Shown: positions 53,403 through 63,166, numbered from the stretch's first letter. The stretch: 64,000 bases of DNA from Streptococcus pseudoporcinus LQ 940-04 (GCF_000188035.1 NZ_AEUY02000005.1:186001-250000); one strand, 5' to 3'. The notes: generated by a model not told the origin, from the letters alone. Translations and numbers: made by a program.

Positions 53403-54773
53403 ATGCAAGCCAATCATTTTCAAACTAAACCTATTCCTAAACTGCTGTTCACTATGGCAATGCCGGCTATTTTAGCTAATTTAGTCAATTCTCTCTACAA
53501 TATTGTAGACCAAATTTTCATAGGGCACAGCGTGGGCTACCTTGGTAACGCTGCTACAAGTATTGCTTTCCCTCTAACCATTGTCTGCTTAGCTTTTGGA
53601 CTGACCTTTGGACTTGGGGGCGCTTCAAACTTCAACCTCTCTTTAGGACGAGGAAAAATTGATCGTGCAAGTAAGGTTGTAGGAAATGCTATTTCCTTAT
53701 CACTTCTTGTAGGGATAGCACTTGGAGTAGTCATTATTATTTTCTTGAAGCCTTTACTTCTAATTTTTGGTGCTACGGAGGCCACAATGGTCTATGCTCA
53801 AGACTACACCTCTATCTCTGCCTTTGGAATTCCATTTTTATTATTTACTATGAGCGTCAATCCCTTAGTTAGAGCAGATGGTAGCCCTAATTATTCTATG
53901 ATGGCTATTATCTTTGGAGCAGTCTTAAATACTATTTTGGTTCCCATCTTTATCTTTTCTTTTGGTTGGGGGATAAAAGGTGCTGCTACAGCTACTTTGA
54001 TTAGTCAAATTTTATCAGCCATCTATATGGCACTCTATTTCCGTAAATTTAAATCAGTGAAGCTCGTCACAAATGATTTTAAAATTGACAAAGAGATTGT
54101 CAAAGCTATTTTATCAGTCGGCTCTTCCTCATTTATTTTTCAATTCTCTACCTTACTTATCCAAATCGTTACCAATAATATGCTTCGGAGATATGGAGCT
54201 GATTCCGTTTATGGCAGTGATATTGTTATTGCAATAGCAGGGATTGTCATGAAAATCAACTCCTTGTTTATTGCGGTGATTATTGGACTCGTCCAAGGGG
54301 CACAGCCTATTATAGGCTATAACTACGGAGCTAGAAATTTAAAACGAGTAAAAGAGACAACTAAGCTACTGCTTAAAACTGCTACTATTATCTCCATTAT
54401 TGCTTTTTTAAGCTTTGAAATCTTCACTAAACCCTTCCTTGAAATCTTCGGAACAGGTTCCAAGCTTTATTTTCAATTTGGAATACAATATGTTCGGGTT
54501 TTTCTTTTCTTTGTTTTTATAAATGGTATCCAAATTGCCTCTACAACTTTCTTCCAAGCCATAGGGAAGGCAAGAATAGGTGCTTTTCTATCATTAATGA
54601 AGCAAGTTATCTTCCTATTACCCCTTCTTATTATTCTCCCACATTACATGGGTGTCGAAGGTGTCATGTACGCTGGCCCAATCTCCGATTTAATTGCTTT
54701 TCTCTCAGCCTTCTATTTTCTCAGAAGAGAATTTAAGCGCATGCCTCAGGAGCTTAGAGGCGAAAGATTATAA
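53403..54773 (+). CDS. MATE-family multidrug efflux pump
   Basis: 456 residues with 12 predicted helices in two repeats. MATE features: PKLLFTMAMPAILANLVNSLYNIVDQIFIG (N-terminal, quoted here only as motif AILANLVNSLYNIVDQ), GLGGASNFNLSLGRG and PIIGYNYGA in the second half. A Na+ or H+ coupled drug exporter. AGGAGG ribosome binding site 5 nt before the ATG. Second gene of the marR operon. Confidence 0.93.
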   Translation: MQANHFQTKPIPKLLFTMAMPAILANLVNSLYNIVDQIFIGHSVGYLGNAATSIAFPLTIVCLAFGLTFGLGGASNFNLSLGRGKIDRASKVVGNAISLSLLVGIALGVVIIIFLKPLLLIFGATEATMVYAQDYTSISAFGIPFLLFTMSVNPLVRADGSPNYSMMAIIFGAVLNTILVPIFIFSFGWGIKGAATATLISQILSAIYMALYFRKFKSVKLVTNDFKIDKEIVKAILSVGSSSFIFQFSTLLIQIVTNNMLRRYGADSVYGSDIVIAIAGIVMKINSLFIAVIIGLVQGAQPIIGYNYGARNLKRVKETTKLLLKTATIISIIAFLSFEIFTKPFLEIFGTGSKLYFQFGIQYVRVFLFFVFINGIQIASTTFFQAIGKARIGAFLSLMKQVIFLLPLLIILPHYMGVEGVMYAGPISDLIAFLSAFYFLRREFKRMPQELRGERL

Positions 54774-54795
54774 AGATTAGAAAAAAAAACTCTGT

Positions 54796-55100
54796 CTATA
54801 CCTCCTTATTAGATTTCTTGGTCGAAAACTCGCAAATCACATAGAGGGTTCCTTTTTTATTTTCTAACTCCAGCCTTTCACCAATCTTCAAGATGTGAAG
54901 CAGGCCAAAATTAATGATATCGTTGCGAAGTTGCTGAGAATTTCCATTTGGGGCGTCACCAACTCCCCAGTGAATTGTCAGTAAATCAGCTTTTGGATAG
55001 GTATTGGTTTCCTTGCGAGCTCCCTCTCTCTAACTAGTGAAAAACAATTCCAAATGGGGCTATTTGAAGAGATTTTTCTCAAAAAATAGTCTTGCACCAA
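54796..55100 (-). pseudogene. Decayed coding sequence of unknown family
   Basis: A minus-strand frame ending at TAG 54796-54798 reads ARKETNTYPKADLLTIHW, GVGDAPNGNSQQLRNDIINF, LLHILKIGERLELENK and LYVICEFSTKKS, which looks protein-like. Going upstream, the same frame meets TAG codons at about 55031 and 55061 within otherwise coherent sequence (RLFFEKNLFK, PHLELFFTS), so it is a remnant. I do not recognise the family. It lies between the MATE gene and the tRNA. Confidence 0.5.
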
Positions 55101-55120
55101 AACTTATTTTATAGTATCAT
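55092..55120 (+). promoter_or_regulatory. tRNA-Thr promoter
   Basis: TTGCAC (55092-55097), 17-bp spacer, TATCAT (55115-55120), ending 10 nt before the mature tRNA 5' end. Confidence 0.65.
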
Positions 55121-55130
55121 AGATAGAGTA

Positions 55131-55201
55131 GCCGCTATAGTTAAATGGTATAATAAAGCAATGGTAATGCTTCGTTCCGAGTTCGATTCTCGGTGGTGGC
55201 A
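55131..55201 (+). tRNA. tRNA-Thr (anticodon GGT)
   Basis: 71-nt cloverleaf: acceptor GCCGCTA/TGGTGGC (7 bp with wobbles), D-arm GTTA/TAAT with AATGGTA loop, anticodon stem AAGCA/TGCTT with loop ATGGTAA (anticodon GGT at 55163-55165), T-arm CCGAG/CTCGG with TTCGATT, discriminator A. CCA is not encoded. The D-arm is short and Gly-like, so I checked the anticodon carefully. Isolated tRNA, flanked by decayed sequence including an integrase remnant. Confidence 0.9.
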
Positions 55202-55212
55202 TCAATAACACT

Positions 55213-55250
55213 AAAGAAACCTTATTGTAATAGGGTTTCTTTTATTTTTG
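55213..55250 (+). terminator. Terminator of tRNA-Thr
   Basis: Stem AAGAAACC/GGGTTTCTT (with internal pairs) followed by TTTATTTTTG on the plus strand, 12 nt after the tRNA. Confidence 0.8.
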
Positions 55251-55276
55251 TTCTTATGTTGGTCTTGATAATCTTT

Positions 55277-55474
55277 TTAAAAACCACCTTTATCATTAAG
55301 ACTTTTTAAAAGCTGGTCATTTGCTTCTATTAATTGTTTAATGCCTTTATGTCCCATTAATTTTGAAACCGGCCAAATATCTACACCTTTTGTTAATAGA
55401 TAACTTCCATAGGTATGTCAAGCACCAGTCGATGTCATTTTTGTATCAATTTGCAAAGCATTTAATTGAGCCAT
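55277..55474 (-). pseudogene. Tyrosine-recombinase (phage/island integrase) C-terminal remnant
   Basis: Minus-strand frame of 66 codons. TSTGA, TGA where Arg of the catalytic ARHTYGS is expected, then HTYGSYLLTKGVDIWPVS and KLMGHKGIKQLIEAN. These are the C-terminal HxxR region and the LGH-type region of tyrosine integrases. The catalytic Tyr is not recognisable and the N-terminal two thirds are missing. Position directly downstream of a tRNA 3' end is the classic integrase site, so this is a scar of an excised or decayed island. Confidence 0.85.
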
Positions 55475-55547
55475 CACCCTCCTATTAGAGATCATACTAA
55501 ATCTCCCTTATTGCCACTAATGAACTTCTTTTTTCCCAGTGATGGCA

Positions 55548-55591
55548 AAAAAGAATGGAAAGTCTTGATAATAAGGCTTTCCATTCTTTTT
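55548..55591. terminator. Strong bidirectional hairpin terminator
   Basis: 15-bp perfect arms AAAAAGAATGGAAAG/CTTTCCATTCTTTTT around a 14-nt loop, flanked by A and T runs. It could stop GDPD transcription from the right. The surrounding 55592-55745 holds no gene that I can see. Confidence 0.8.
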
Positions 55592-55745
55592 GTAAACTTA
55601 TGCGCGCTGAAACAATTAATGATTCTTTTTATCCTTAACATTTACAATTGCTAAGTACCGTCCATACCTGATTCATTCTTTCAAGATAATGTTTATGACA
55701 ACAAAGATGAGTCAAAGAGAATCAATATCTGTTAAATTGCTTCCA

Positions 55746-55782
55746 TTAAGATTAAGCTACCATTCCGTCAAGCTAATCTTAA
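55746..55782 (-). repeat. Inverted repeat just after the GDPD gene
   Basis: TTAAGATTAAGCT and AGCTAATCTTAA pair with one bulge, a few bases past the GDPD stop. No T-run, so it is an mRNA 3' stem-loop more than a standard terminator. Confidence 0.5.
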
Positions 55783-55785
55783 GCA

Positions 55786-57600
55786 TCAGTTTAAAATATC
55801 ATCTACAACAATTTGAAGATCACTTCTAGCGTCTCTTTCTCTCATGCCCTTCTTCACATCTAAAACAAAGTCAGTGATGACAGCATCTACATCACTTTTC
55901 ACAAATTTACTTATTGAATCAGAGCTATTTATTGTCCATACAACCACTTTCTTACCTGCTTCATGAGCCTTTAGAATATTAAGCGTTGTCGCCTCTCCTT
56001 CTTCCATAATGAGAATGTCAGCATTTATATCACTAATTTCACCGAGAGAAAAATAATAGAGATAGCCAGTAGTTATTTCAGGATACTTCTTTTCTATATA
56101 GTTTATCAGATTTAAATCCAAAGATAATAAAGCTGTGCTTTTTTCCAACTTTTTAGCCTTAATCAGTTTCACTATATCATCCGCCATTTTTTTATCTGCG
56201 GTATCCCCTTTTAGTTCAAGATAAAAACCAATTTTTCCCTGTCCTGCTTTCAGAAACTGCTCCAGTGTAGCTACTGGTTGGGCCGGCCTCTCTTGGTCAA
56301 AAAAATCCTTTACTTTAAGTGATTTTATTTCTTCTAATGTCATTTCATCTGAAGCCTTATCAATTCCTGTCAATCTCTTAAATGTAGGATCGTGATTGAT
56401 AACATAATAACCATCTTTAGTTCTTTGAATATCTATTTCAGTCCAAGTTGCTCCCGCTTTGATAGCTTTTCTCATACCAGCTATCGTATTTTCAGCGGCT
56501 AAATTTCCCCCACCCCTGTGAGCAACGAGGGCTATTTTATGATTACCCTTTGCGATTTCATCGAAAAAAAGGCCATAGACAACACTGATTGAAGCATTGA
56601 TCATAAAGACACTTGCAAGAATGAGAAACACGCCTAGCTTCTTAGCTTTTCCTTTTTTTGTTTGCTTATTTTCTTTTGGGTATCCTTTAATCTTATAAAC
56701 CTTATTCTTTAAAGGATAGCCATCCCTTTCGTTATACCTATAAAAAAGGTCTGTAACCGAATAAATAATGATAGGAACTGCCAATAACCCTAAAATAGAA
56801 ATAATCTCAGCAATAGTCAATAAGACAAACATGGCCAATCCCGGACCAATCTTAAGTTTTTCCAAGATTAAAATAAGGCCTAAAATAAGAAAACAATAAA
56901 GGACCGAAATCCCTATGACTTTAAGACCTATTTTTACTAAAAAGTCTTTTATAAAGGCTTTCCAATGTCCTTTCATCAAGCTTGCAGACTTTTTTAGAGC
57001 CTCTTTAATAGATTCTCCTTCTAATAAACAGTAGTGAAAGAAGAAAAAATATCTTAAGGTAATAAGAGTAAGAACTAAAAGGAGAGTACCGTAAGCGATT
57101 AAGTAGACGGGGTTATTGTAAATAACATCCGTAATAAAATTAGGAATTTTAAAATTGCTCATAGGCGAGATAGTAACCCCTATACCTATTAGAGGAATAA
57201 TAATAGCCACATAAATCAAAATTAACAGACCTTGCGGCTTTAAAAAATTTTTGACTGATTTCAAACTAATGCCTAACATCTCTATAAGAGGAAGATTAGG
57301 ATTACCCTTTCTCGCTAAAGCACTGATAATAATAAAAGCATTAATATCAAAGGCAACTAAAATAACCAAAAGTACAAGAACTAAAATAAAAATGCCAGCT
57401 CCCTGTAAACTTAGAAAGGTTGGTAAAAAATCACCACTTGAGAGACTAGATTTTCCACTTGAGGTTAGAAGTAGCTGTAAAATCCCTTTAGCTATTGGAA
57501 AAATCGCTAAAAACAATATGCCCTTAGTTACTATTTGAAATTTTATTAACGACCAAAAGAATCTAAAATAAAACGAAAAAGCTTCTTTCTTAAATATCAT
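55786..57600 (-). CDS. Membrane-anchored glycerophosphodiester phosphodiesterase
   Basis: 604 residues. The N-terminal 330 form a polytopic membrane domain (about eight helices, glycerophosphodiesterase membrane-domain type). One more helix near residue 325 leads to a C-terminal GDPD barrel with HRGGGNLAAENTIAG, WTEIDIQRTKDG, VINHDPTF and FYLELKG, the metal and catalytic residues of the family. It likely degrades glycerophosphodiesters or lipoteichoic-acid-derived material at the outer face of the membrane (inference). Monocistronic. Confidence 0.92.
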   Translation of the reverse strand: MIFKKEAFSFYFRFFWSLIKFQIVTKGILFLAIFPIAKGILQLLLTSSGKSSLSSGDFLPTFLSLQGAGIFILVLVLLVILVAFDINAFIIISALARKGNPNLPLIEMLGISLKSVKNFLKPQGLLILIYVAIIIPLIGIGVTISPMSNFKIPNFITDVIYNNPVYLIAYGTLLLVLTLITLRYFFFFHYCLLEGESIKEALKKSASLMKGHWKAFIKDFLVKIGLKVIGISVLYCFLILGLILILEKLKIGPGLAMFVLLTIAEIISILGLLAVPIIIYSVTDLFYRYNERDGYPLKNKVYKIKGYPKENKQTKKGKAKKLGVFLILASVFMINASISVVYGLFFDEIAKGNHKIALVAHRGGGNLAAENTIAGMRKAIKAGATWTEIDIQRTKDGYYVINHDPTFKRLTGIDKASDEMTLEEIKSLKVKDFFDQERPAQPVATLEQFLKAGQGKIGFYLELKGDTADKKMADDIVKLIKAKKLEKSTALLSLDLNLINYIEKKYPEITTGYLYYFSLGEISDINADILIMEEGEATTLNILKAHEAGKKVVVWTINSSDSISKFVKSDVDAVITDFVLDVKKGMRERDARSDLQIVVDDILN

Positions 57601-57790
57601 GAATTACCACCTATTCAACATTTTAACCTTTTATATAATAATAGTATATCATTCTTTTAATACTTTTATAAAGTAAGCTTAAAAAAGATCTTTTTTATGA
57701 TCAAACAATCTCTAGTGATCAGATGCATGTGACTGATTCACTGTCAACTCTCGTTTAGAAATTTGTAAATACCTAATAAAGATATATATG

Positions 57791-57826
57791 GAAAGTCTCC
57801 AAAGCCTTGTGACTCTGGAGACTTTC
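57791..57826 (-). terminator. Hairpin, probable terminator
   Basis: Arms GAAAGTCTCCA/TGGAGACTTTC with a 14-nt loop, in the 531-nt gap 57601-58131. No strong T-run, so confidence is moderate. It would end transcripts coming from the decayed frame or lipoprotein on the right. Confidence 0.5.
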
Positions 57827-57838
57827 TGTATTAACATG

Positions 57839-58044
57839 CTACCTATACCTTCTTAGCTCATGACGCACAGGGGTTACATAACGTTTTCCTTTTAGGTTTC
57901 CCACTGAATGAGCTTTCTATAAAATATGCGTAACCTCGATCTACACCATAGACTTTCCCTAACTCAAATAAACTTCTGAGACCTGCTCGGCCTTTGACTT
58001 CCTTGAAAATCTGGTGGTATAAGCTAAAACAAGTATACCTCTTC
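57839..58044 (-). pseudogene. Possible decayed gene, family unknown
   Basis: Two overlapping minus frames read like one protein broken by a frameshift: KEVKGRAGLRSLFELGKV then YGVDRGYAYFIE in one frame, and KAHSVGNLKGKRYVTPVRHE then LRRYR stop in the other. There is no start codon, and a TAG bounds it at 58045. Weak support; it could be a transposase or recombinase tail, but I cannot name it. Confidence 0.35.
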
Positions 58045-58131
58045 TATGTCCGTTTTTGTTGGAAAACAAGATCAAAATTTCAAATTTCTTTAAACCGCTG
58101 TTGATAAACAATGACTATTTCAATAGTCTAA

Positions 58132-59532
58132 CTAATCTTGTGTTTCTGCACTGTAGATAGTTCGGCCATTTTCTGTAGAGACCTTAACAGGAATACCAGG
58201 AATATCAAGAGAAGCTGATTTGACAGTCATTTTCCCATTTTTGACTTCATATTTTCCAGTTAAAGGTATCCTAATGTATTGTTTTACCTGATTATAGCCA
58301 CTGAGAATAGTTACATTTTTAATTTCTATAACTTTATTATTCACATTAAACCTGTTAGTATATCCTGACATAACGGGCATATTTTTATAGCTAAACATCT
58401 GTTCAGCAATAAAACTTTTTGAACCTTTAGAAACATCCAAATGGAGGAAGGGAATAGTTTTATCTTTGCTAGCTGCGATAATATCCTTCAATTTAACTTT
58501 AATATTTTTATTAGTCTTTTCAATTTTTTTGGTGATTCTTTTCTCAATTTTTTCGTCTGGTCTGTCAGGGACGGCAGTAACATCTTCCAATAACACTTCG
58601 TCTATCCCTTTGTTTTTAGAATAGAAATTATCTTTCCACTTTGGATCCTTATCATCTAGAATAAGGGCAGCAACATATCCAATTTCATAGCTTTCCCGAT
58701 CTGCACCTATGAAAATCTTATCTTTTTGAATAAGCTTCCCTGCTTCGTTACGAGAATCTGCTTTAGATAAATTCTTACCAATAAAACTACCTAGGCTTTC
58801 TGTATATTTTGCAGTTCCTTCAGCAATATCTGTTATTCTTATACTATCAGCTTCCTTCTTAAATTCAGCATGGTACTTCTCTAGCCAATATTTAGCTTTT
58901 GCTAGGTAATCTTTTTGTTTCTCAGGATTTTCGAAGGCTTGTATTAAACGGTTATAGAGCATACTTCTGACAACCCTTGGTTCGATTTCAATAGGATATA
59001 ACTGGTTTCTACCTGCATTGTTTGATAGTTTGATACCCCCTTGATAATAGAAATGAACCATTTCATGTGTTGCTGTTTTATATAATTCTTGAACGGAATC
59101 CTTAGCCTCCATCACTCTATCATCCACACTCATGGCGATAGACTGCTTATCCTGAAACTTTACGCTAATATAGCCCTCTGGGGTCGGAGCAGGAATTTGT
59201 TCATATTCCTCTTTTTTGAGTTTTCTATTCTCCTTGACATTTAACAATCGCGCTTCTTTTACATTTCCTTCTTTGTTAAGGTAAAAGATTAAAAAATTAT
59301 GTTTCTTATAATTATAAGTAGGCCACACCTTATCCATAGACGGCCAATTTAGTTTAACTAATTCACTAACCTGATCTACATAGGTACTAAAATTTTGTTT
59401 TTTAGCTACTTGTTGCTCTGTTTTTGTACCCGTTCCTTTGTTTTTAGAAACCTCTGTACAGGCTGTCAATACAGCACCTGTTAGTAATAGAGCTGTCAAT
59501 GAGAGATAAATTGATTTTTTCCTAGGCTTCAT
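58132..59532 (-). CDS. Lipoprotein with HExxH metallopeptidase motif
   Basis: 466 residues. Signal peptide with lipobox LTAC (Cys25), a Lys/Thr-rich linker, then a domain with KTATHEMVHFYYQGG (HExxH zinc motif, residues about 157-161) and, about 90 residues later, RITDIAEGTAKYTES, whose Glu could be the third zinc ligand (gluzincin pattern). The C-terminal 130 residues look like a beta-rich domain (IEIKNVTILSGYNQ). A surface-anchored protease or peptide-binding protein; I do not recognise a characterised family. Monocistronic. Confidence 0.8.
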   Translation of the reverse strand: MKPRKKSIYLSLTALLLTGAVLTACTEVSKNKGTGTKTEQQVAKKQNFSTYVDQVSELVKLNWPSMDKVWPTYNYKKHNFLIFYLNKEGNVKEARLLNVKENRKLKKEEYEQIPAPTPEGYISVKFQDKQSIAMSVDDRVMEAKDSVQELYKTATHEMVHFYYQGGIKLSNNAGRNQLYPIEIEPRVVRSMLYNRLIQAFENPEKQKDYLAKAKYWLEKYHAEFKKEADSIRITDIAEGTAKYTESLGSFIGKNLSKADSRNEAGKLIQKDKIFIGADRESYEIGYVAALILDDKDPKWKDNFYSKNKGIDEVLLEDVTAVPDRPDEKIEKRITKKIEKTNKNIKVKLKDIIAASKDKTIPFLHLDVSKGSKSFIAEQMFSYKNMPVMSGYTNRFNVNNKVIEIKNVTILSGYNQVKQYIRIPLTGKYEVKNGKMTVKSASLDIPGIPVKVSTENGRTIYSAETQD

Positions 59533-59774
59533 TCCTATTTTCCCACTTTCTAATTTCCAATATTAAACCTATTCATTAGGAATTTTAGTTATTTTAAAAC
59601 GTCACAATATTACAAGAGTCTCAATCTCTAACTATTCCTAATGCCATAAATTTTTTCTTTTATTTTATTATATTAATTATTCTCATTTTTTTCAAACCAT
59701 AACATAATAATAACTCCAAAAATAGTAAATTATTTTCGTCATACCAACAAGCAGTTTTTTATTGTCGAGTTCAA

Positions 59775-59823
59775 CAAAAAAAGATTGAAGGAAATGGTCC
59801 AAATTGGACTTTTCCTTCAATCT
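59775..59823 (-). terminator. Intrinsic terminator of the DedA gene
   Basis: Long stem AGATTGAAGGAAA/TTTCCTTCAATCT with further pairing inside the loop, followed by seven T on the minus strand, 22 nt past the DedA stop. The remainder of 59533-59774 is AT-rich upstream sequence of the lipoprotein gene without clear signals. Confidence 0.92.
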
Positions 59824-59844
59824 GAGGCTGTACTAAGCTTCTTT

Positions 59845-60453
59845 TTATTTATGATTAAGATGACGTTTTATAGCCACAAAAACAATAGGTAGAACAGATA
59901 TAACGATAATAGCTAACATAATCATTTCAAAATGAGATTGAACGAATGGGATACTACCAAAGAAAAAGCCTGCTAAAATCCCGATAAGTACCCATGACAG
60001 CCCTCCAATACAGTTATAGATTACGAATTGCTTCTGATCCATGCGACCAATTCCTGAGATAAAGGGAATAAAGGTGCGCACAATAGGAACAAAACGGCCT
60101 AATGAAATCGCCAGACTGCCATATTTAGCAAAAAATTGTTCCGTTTCAACAATATGGGTGTCCTTGATAAATTTCCCCAAAAAGGGTACTTTACGTAAGG
60201 ATAAACCATATTTTTTCCCAAGGCTATAGTTAACATAATCCCCAATTATCGCCGCACTAGCCAGCAACATAATAAAAGGGACAGGATTGTAACCACTCTT
60301 AGCAATAGAAGCCCCTGTCATAAATAAAAGGGAGTCCCCAGGTAAAAAAGGAAAAAAGACTAAACCTGTCTCAATAAAAATAATCACAAAAATGATGGCA
60401 AAAGCGTAGAGACCATAATTGGTCAAAATAGTATTAATAAAATCAGTAAACAT
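59845..60453 (-). CDS. DedA/VTT-family membrane protein
   Basis: 202 residues, four to five helices. DedA signature FIETGLVFFPFLPGDSLLF and the conserved GRFVPIVRTFIPFISGIGRM (quoted as GRFVPIVRTFIPFISGI) with its essential Arg residues. DedA proteins act as lipid-carrier or phospholipid flippases and support envelope and proton-motive-force homeostasis; recent family work links some to undecaprenyl phosphate recycling. Monocistronic. Confidence 0.93.
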   Translation of the reverse strand: MFTDFINTILTNYGLYAFAIIFVIIFIETGLVFFPFLPGDSLLFMTGASIAKSGYNPVPFIMLLASAAIIGDYVNYSLGKKYGLSLRKVPFLGKFIKDTHIVETEQFFAKYGSLAISLGRFVPIVRTFIPFISGIGRMDQKQFVIYNCIGGLSWVLIGILAGFFFGSIPFVQSHFEMIMLAIIVISVLPIVFVAIKRHLNHK

Positions 60454-60929
60454 GGCTTTCCTTTTTATCTGTAAAATTTTTCTCTATGTCATAGCATAGC
60501 AAAAAAACCAACCTATTACCAGAAAAGTTTTCTAAAAATAACTTGAATTAAGCTTTCCTTAAGCTTTGCTGACAGAATTAGCCCCCAACCAGCAAGAAAA
60601 AGGTATGTCGCAGACAATAAGTAAGAACTGGTACTAGGGTCATAGTAGCTAAGTATGACTTGTTACCACTACTTTCCTACCCAATCACAGAAGAAGATAA
60701 ACGATAAAGCAAAACCACTCCTATTTCTAGTATCGCAAACAGAATTAACCAGAATAAACATCCCTAAGTCTCATCATTGATTCGCACATCTTCTTCATAA
60801 TAAGTTCCTTCAACTCCCCTTATTCTTTATCACTCTTTAATTCCTTAAATTATAGCTACTTGATAGAAGCATAAAGACAATTAACCCAATTTATGTAAAT
60901 AGGGGAACAAACAAGAGATGTCATCAGGC
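60454..60929. other. Gap with possible decayed membrane-protein gene
   Basis: Over 470 nt without an intact gene. On the minus strand a frame ending at 60677 reads EGTYYEEDVRINDET, stop, GCLFWLILFAILEIGVVLLY, and another frame further on reads YLATMTLVPVLTYCLRH. This could be a small membrane-protein gene ruined by a stop and a frameshift. Support is weak. Confidence 0.3.
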
Positions 60930-60956
60930 AAAAACAGCAAGCTTAGACTTGCTGTT
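60930..60956 (-). terminator. Intrinsic terminator of the shikimate/quinate dehydrogenase operon
   Basis: Stem AACAGCAAG/CTTGCTGTT with a 6-nt loop and T-run on the minus strand, 24 nt past the dehydrogenase stop. Confidence 0.88.
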
Positions 60957-60980
60957 GGACGGATTAGGAGTCTTTTTTAG

Positions 60981-61865
60981 TTATTTTCCTCCATTAAAAA
61001 GAAGGTCCTTAATGTGTTCTACCGGCATTTCTTCCCCTGTGAATAATTTAAAAGCTTCGGCTCCTTGGTAAAGCATCATGCCCAAACCGTTAATAACTTT
61101 TTTAGCGCCATGTTCTTTGGCAAACTTCAATAATTTTGTTTCAGCTGGGCTATAAACCACATCAAAGACAACTAAGTCAGGACGGATAACTTCTGGATCA
61201 ACTATTAAACTAAGATTTTCAAGCGGTTTCATGCCAACAGCTGTTGCATCAATGTAAATTGACGATTCAGCAATTGACTTTTTGAAAGCCTCATCATCTG
61301 CCAAATCAGTCACTGTAGCTTTGGTATGTGTTCTGCTATTAAGTTTTTCTACAGTCTTTTCCGCATTAGTGTAGGCAGCATCTTTAGGATTAAAAATCCG
61401 AACCTCTTTAGCACCATCTAAGCCGAGTTGAACAGCAATGGCAGTCCCTGCGCCACCGGCTCCTGCTAACGTAATGATTTGACCTTTAATATCCACGCCC
61501 TCTTCTGCCAATGCACGAACTGCCCCTGTGCCATCTGTGATATGGCCTATCAAGTGGCCTTTACCATCTTTGTTAACTACCGTATTAACTGCTCCTACAA
61601 GTTCTGCAGCTGGAGAAATCTCATCAAGGTAAGGAATAATGGCTTGTTTATTTGGCATTGAAACATTCGAACCACGGATTCCTAAAGCCCGAATCCCTTG
61701 AACCGCATCTGCTAATTCCTCATTACCAACCTCAAAAGCAAGATAGGCATAATCTAAACCCAATTTAGCAAATGCCTCATTATGCATTTTAGGGGATAAA
61801 CTATGGCGTATGGGTGTTGCCATTAAAGAAATAAGTAAGGTGTGACCTGATAAACGTTCTGACAT
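60981..61865 (-). CDS. Shikimate/quinate dehydrogenase (AroE/YdiB family)
   Basis: 294 residues. Substrate-binding N-terminal domain ([17 protein letters not shown] with the Ser-x-Ser pair, [10 protein letters not shown] with the catalytic Lys, AVNTVV) and an NAD(P)-binding domain ([26 protein letters not shown]). Start set at ATG 61865 because AGAGGT lies 6 nt upstream; the longer frame overlaps the MFS gene. Linked to two MFS transporters rather than to aro genes, so a catabolic quinate/shikimate role is more likely than chorismate synthesis (inference). Confidence 0.9.
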   Translation of the reverse strand: MSERLSGHTLLISLMATPIRHSLSPKMHNEAFAKLGLDYAYLAFEVGNEELADAVQGIRALGIRGSNVSMPNKQAIIPYLDEISPAAELVGAVNTVVNKDGKGHLIGHITDGTGAVRALAEEGVDIKGQIITLAGAGGAGTAIAVQLGLDGAKEVRIFNPKDAAYTNAEKTVEKLNSRTHTKATVTDLADDEAFKKSIAESSIYIDATAVGMKPLENLSLIVDPEVIRPDLVVFDVVYSPAETKLLKFAKEHGAKKVINGLGMMLYQGAEAFKLFTGEEMPVEHIKDLLFNGGK

Positions 61866-61881
61866 CGTAGTACCTCTCTTT

Positions 61882-63114
61882 TTAATGAATACTAATAAGG
61901 TTCGTTTCTGATAAGAAAACTTTTTTATAACGATAAGCAACAATTAATAGCACAATACTTCCTAACACTGCTAATGCTGCTACTAAATAAAATACTAAGG
62001 CAATTCTTTTCTCTGCAAGAATACCGGTTATATAGGGAGAGCCCATTACAGATACCGATGTAGCTAAGGAATAGTAACTAGTTACAAGTCCCCTTCTTTG
62101 AGGGAAAAAATCTAACAAGGTTGCTAGTCCTAATTGCCATATGCCACCAGCTGCAAAGAATCCAATACAAAATGTTGCAAAAACGAGGCTATAGATATTT
62201 GGCATCACTAACATTCCTATAATTGCAAGTGCCGATATGCTAGTACAGAAAATCATAAATGGTATCACATGAACACCATGCTTAATGATAACAGATGTCA
62301 CAAAAACAGAAACAAAGGAAAAAATACTGTATAGACTGACAAACATGAGACTATCTGTTTTGGCTATTCCCACAACGCTCTCCGCAAAACTAGGAATCCA
62401 AATAATAAAAATATTAAATAAGGAGACAGAAACCAGAGAAAAAATTAATAAACAACTGCCTTCAATCGCAAAGTTAGGGCGCCTCCATGAGAGCTTCCTT
62501 TCTGTTGACAATTCGTTTTCTACATTAACCTCATTCACCTGATTCTTTTGGGTTTTAGGAAATGGCAACGTTAAGATAAAAAAAGCATTGATGGCTAAAA
62601 ATAATGCAGAAGCTATAAATGACCACCCAAAATAGAAATGGTTACGCAGTAAAAAACTAGTGATAAGGGGTAATAAAAACTGACCCATTGAGATAAAAGC
62701 TTTATTCAATACACTCAATGCACTATTACTAGCATACTCCTCAAATGCTTCCACAACTACAGGATAGGTCGCTGTATCTAAAAAAGAATTACCTATCCCA
62801 GCAAAGATAGCAAAAACAAATGCAATCATATAGTTATCAGCAAAGACTAAACCGAGATAAAAAATAATATAGGCTAAAACTCCTAGAAGCACCGCATTGC
62901 GGCGACCTAGGGCATCCGAAATTAAACCGGCAATCGTAACACTTAAAACACGACCTAAACCGATAGCACTAATAACTAAGGTTATTTGACTAAGGGAAGC
63001 CTGCCATTTACCTTCCAATATAGTCATGTTCTGTGAAATAAGAATTGTGGCAATTCCTTGAAAAATATAGTTGATATAAAGTGCTCCCATGGTTGGCACA
63101 TACTTATTTTTCAT
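61882..63114 (-). CDS. MFS transporter
   Basis: 410 residues, 12 predicted helices. MFS features include [23 protein letters not shown] (motif A-like loop, quoted in part as [10 protein letters not shown]) between helices 2 and 3 and [17 protein letters not shown] in the second half. It ends 16 nt before the dehydrogenase start and begins 52 nt after a second MFS gene. GGAG upstream of ATG 63114. A hydroaromatic acid transporter is a reasonable guess from context only. Confidence 0.88.
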   Translation of the reverse strand: MKNKYVPTMGALYINYIFQGIATILISQNMTILEGKWQASLSQITLVISAIGLGRVLSVTIAGLISDALGRRNAVLLGVLAYIIFYLGLVFADNYMIAFVFAIFAGIGNSFLDTATYPVVVEAFEEYASNSALSVLNKAFISMGQFLLPLITSFLLRNHFYFGWSFIASALFLAINAFFILTLPFPKTQKNQVNEVNVENELSTERKLSWRRPNFAIEGSCLLIFSLVSVSLFNIFIIWIPSFAESVVGIAKTDSLMFVSLYSIFSFVSVFVTSVIIKHGVHVIPFMIFCTSISALAIIGMLVMPNIYSLVFATFCIGFFAAGGIWQLGLATLLDFFPQRRGLVTSYYSLATSVSVMGSPYITGILAEKRIALVFYLVAALAVLGSIVLLIVAYRYKKVFLSETNLISIH

Positions 63115-63166
63115 TAAATGGTACTCCTTGTGTTTTTCATTTTTAAAATAATTTTCCCTCCTTTAG

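Noticed and set aside
53537..53785. 82-codon minus-strand ORF inside the MATE gene
   Set aside because: Shadow of a highly conserved coding region on the other strand.
55131..55201. tRNA-Gly, suggested by the short D-arm
   Set aside because: The anticodon loop ATGGTAA gives GGT, which is Thr; stems fit at every arm with this register.
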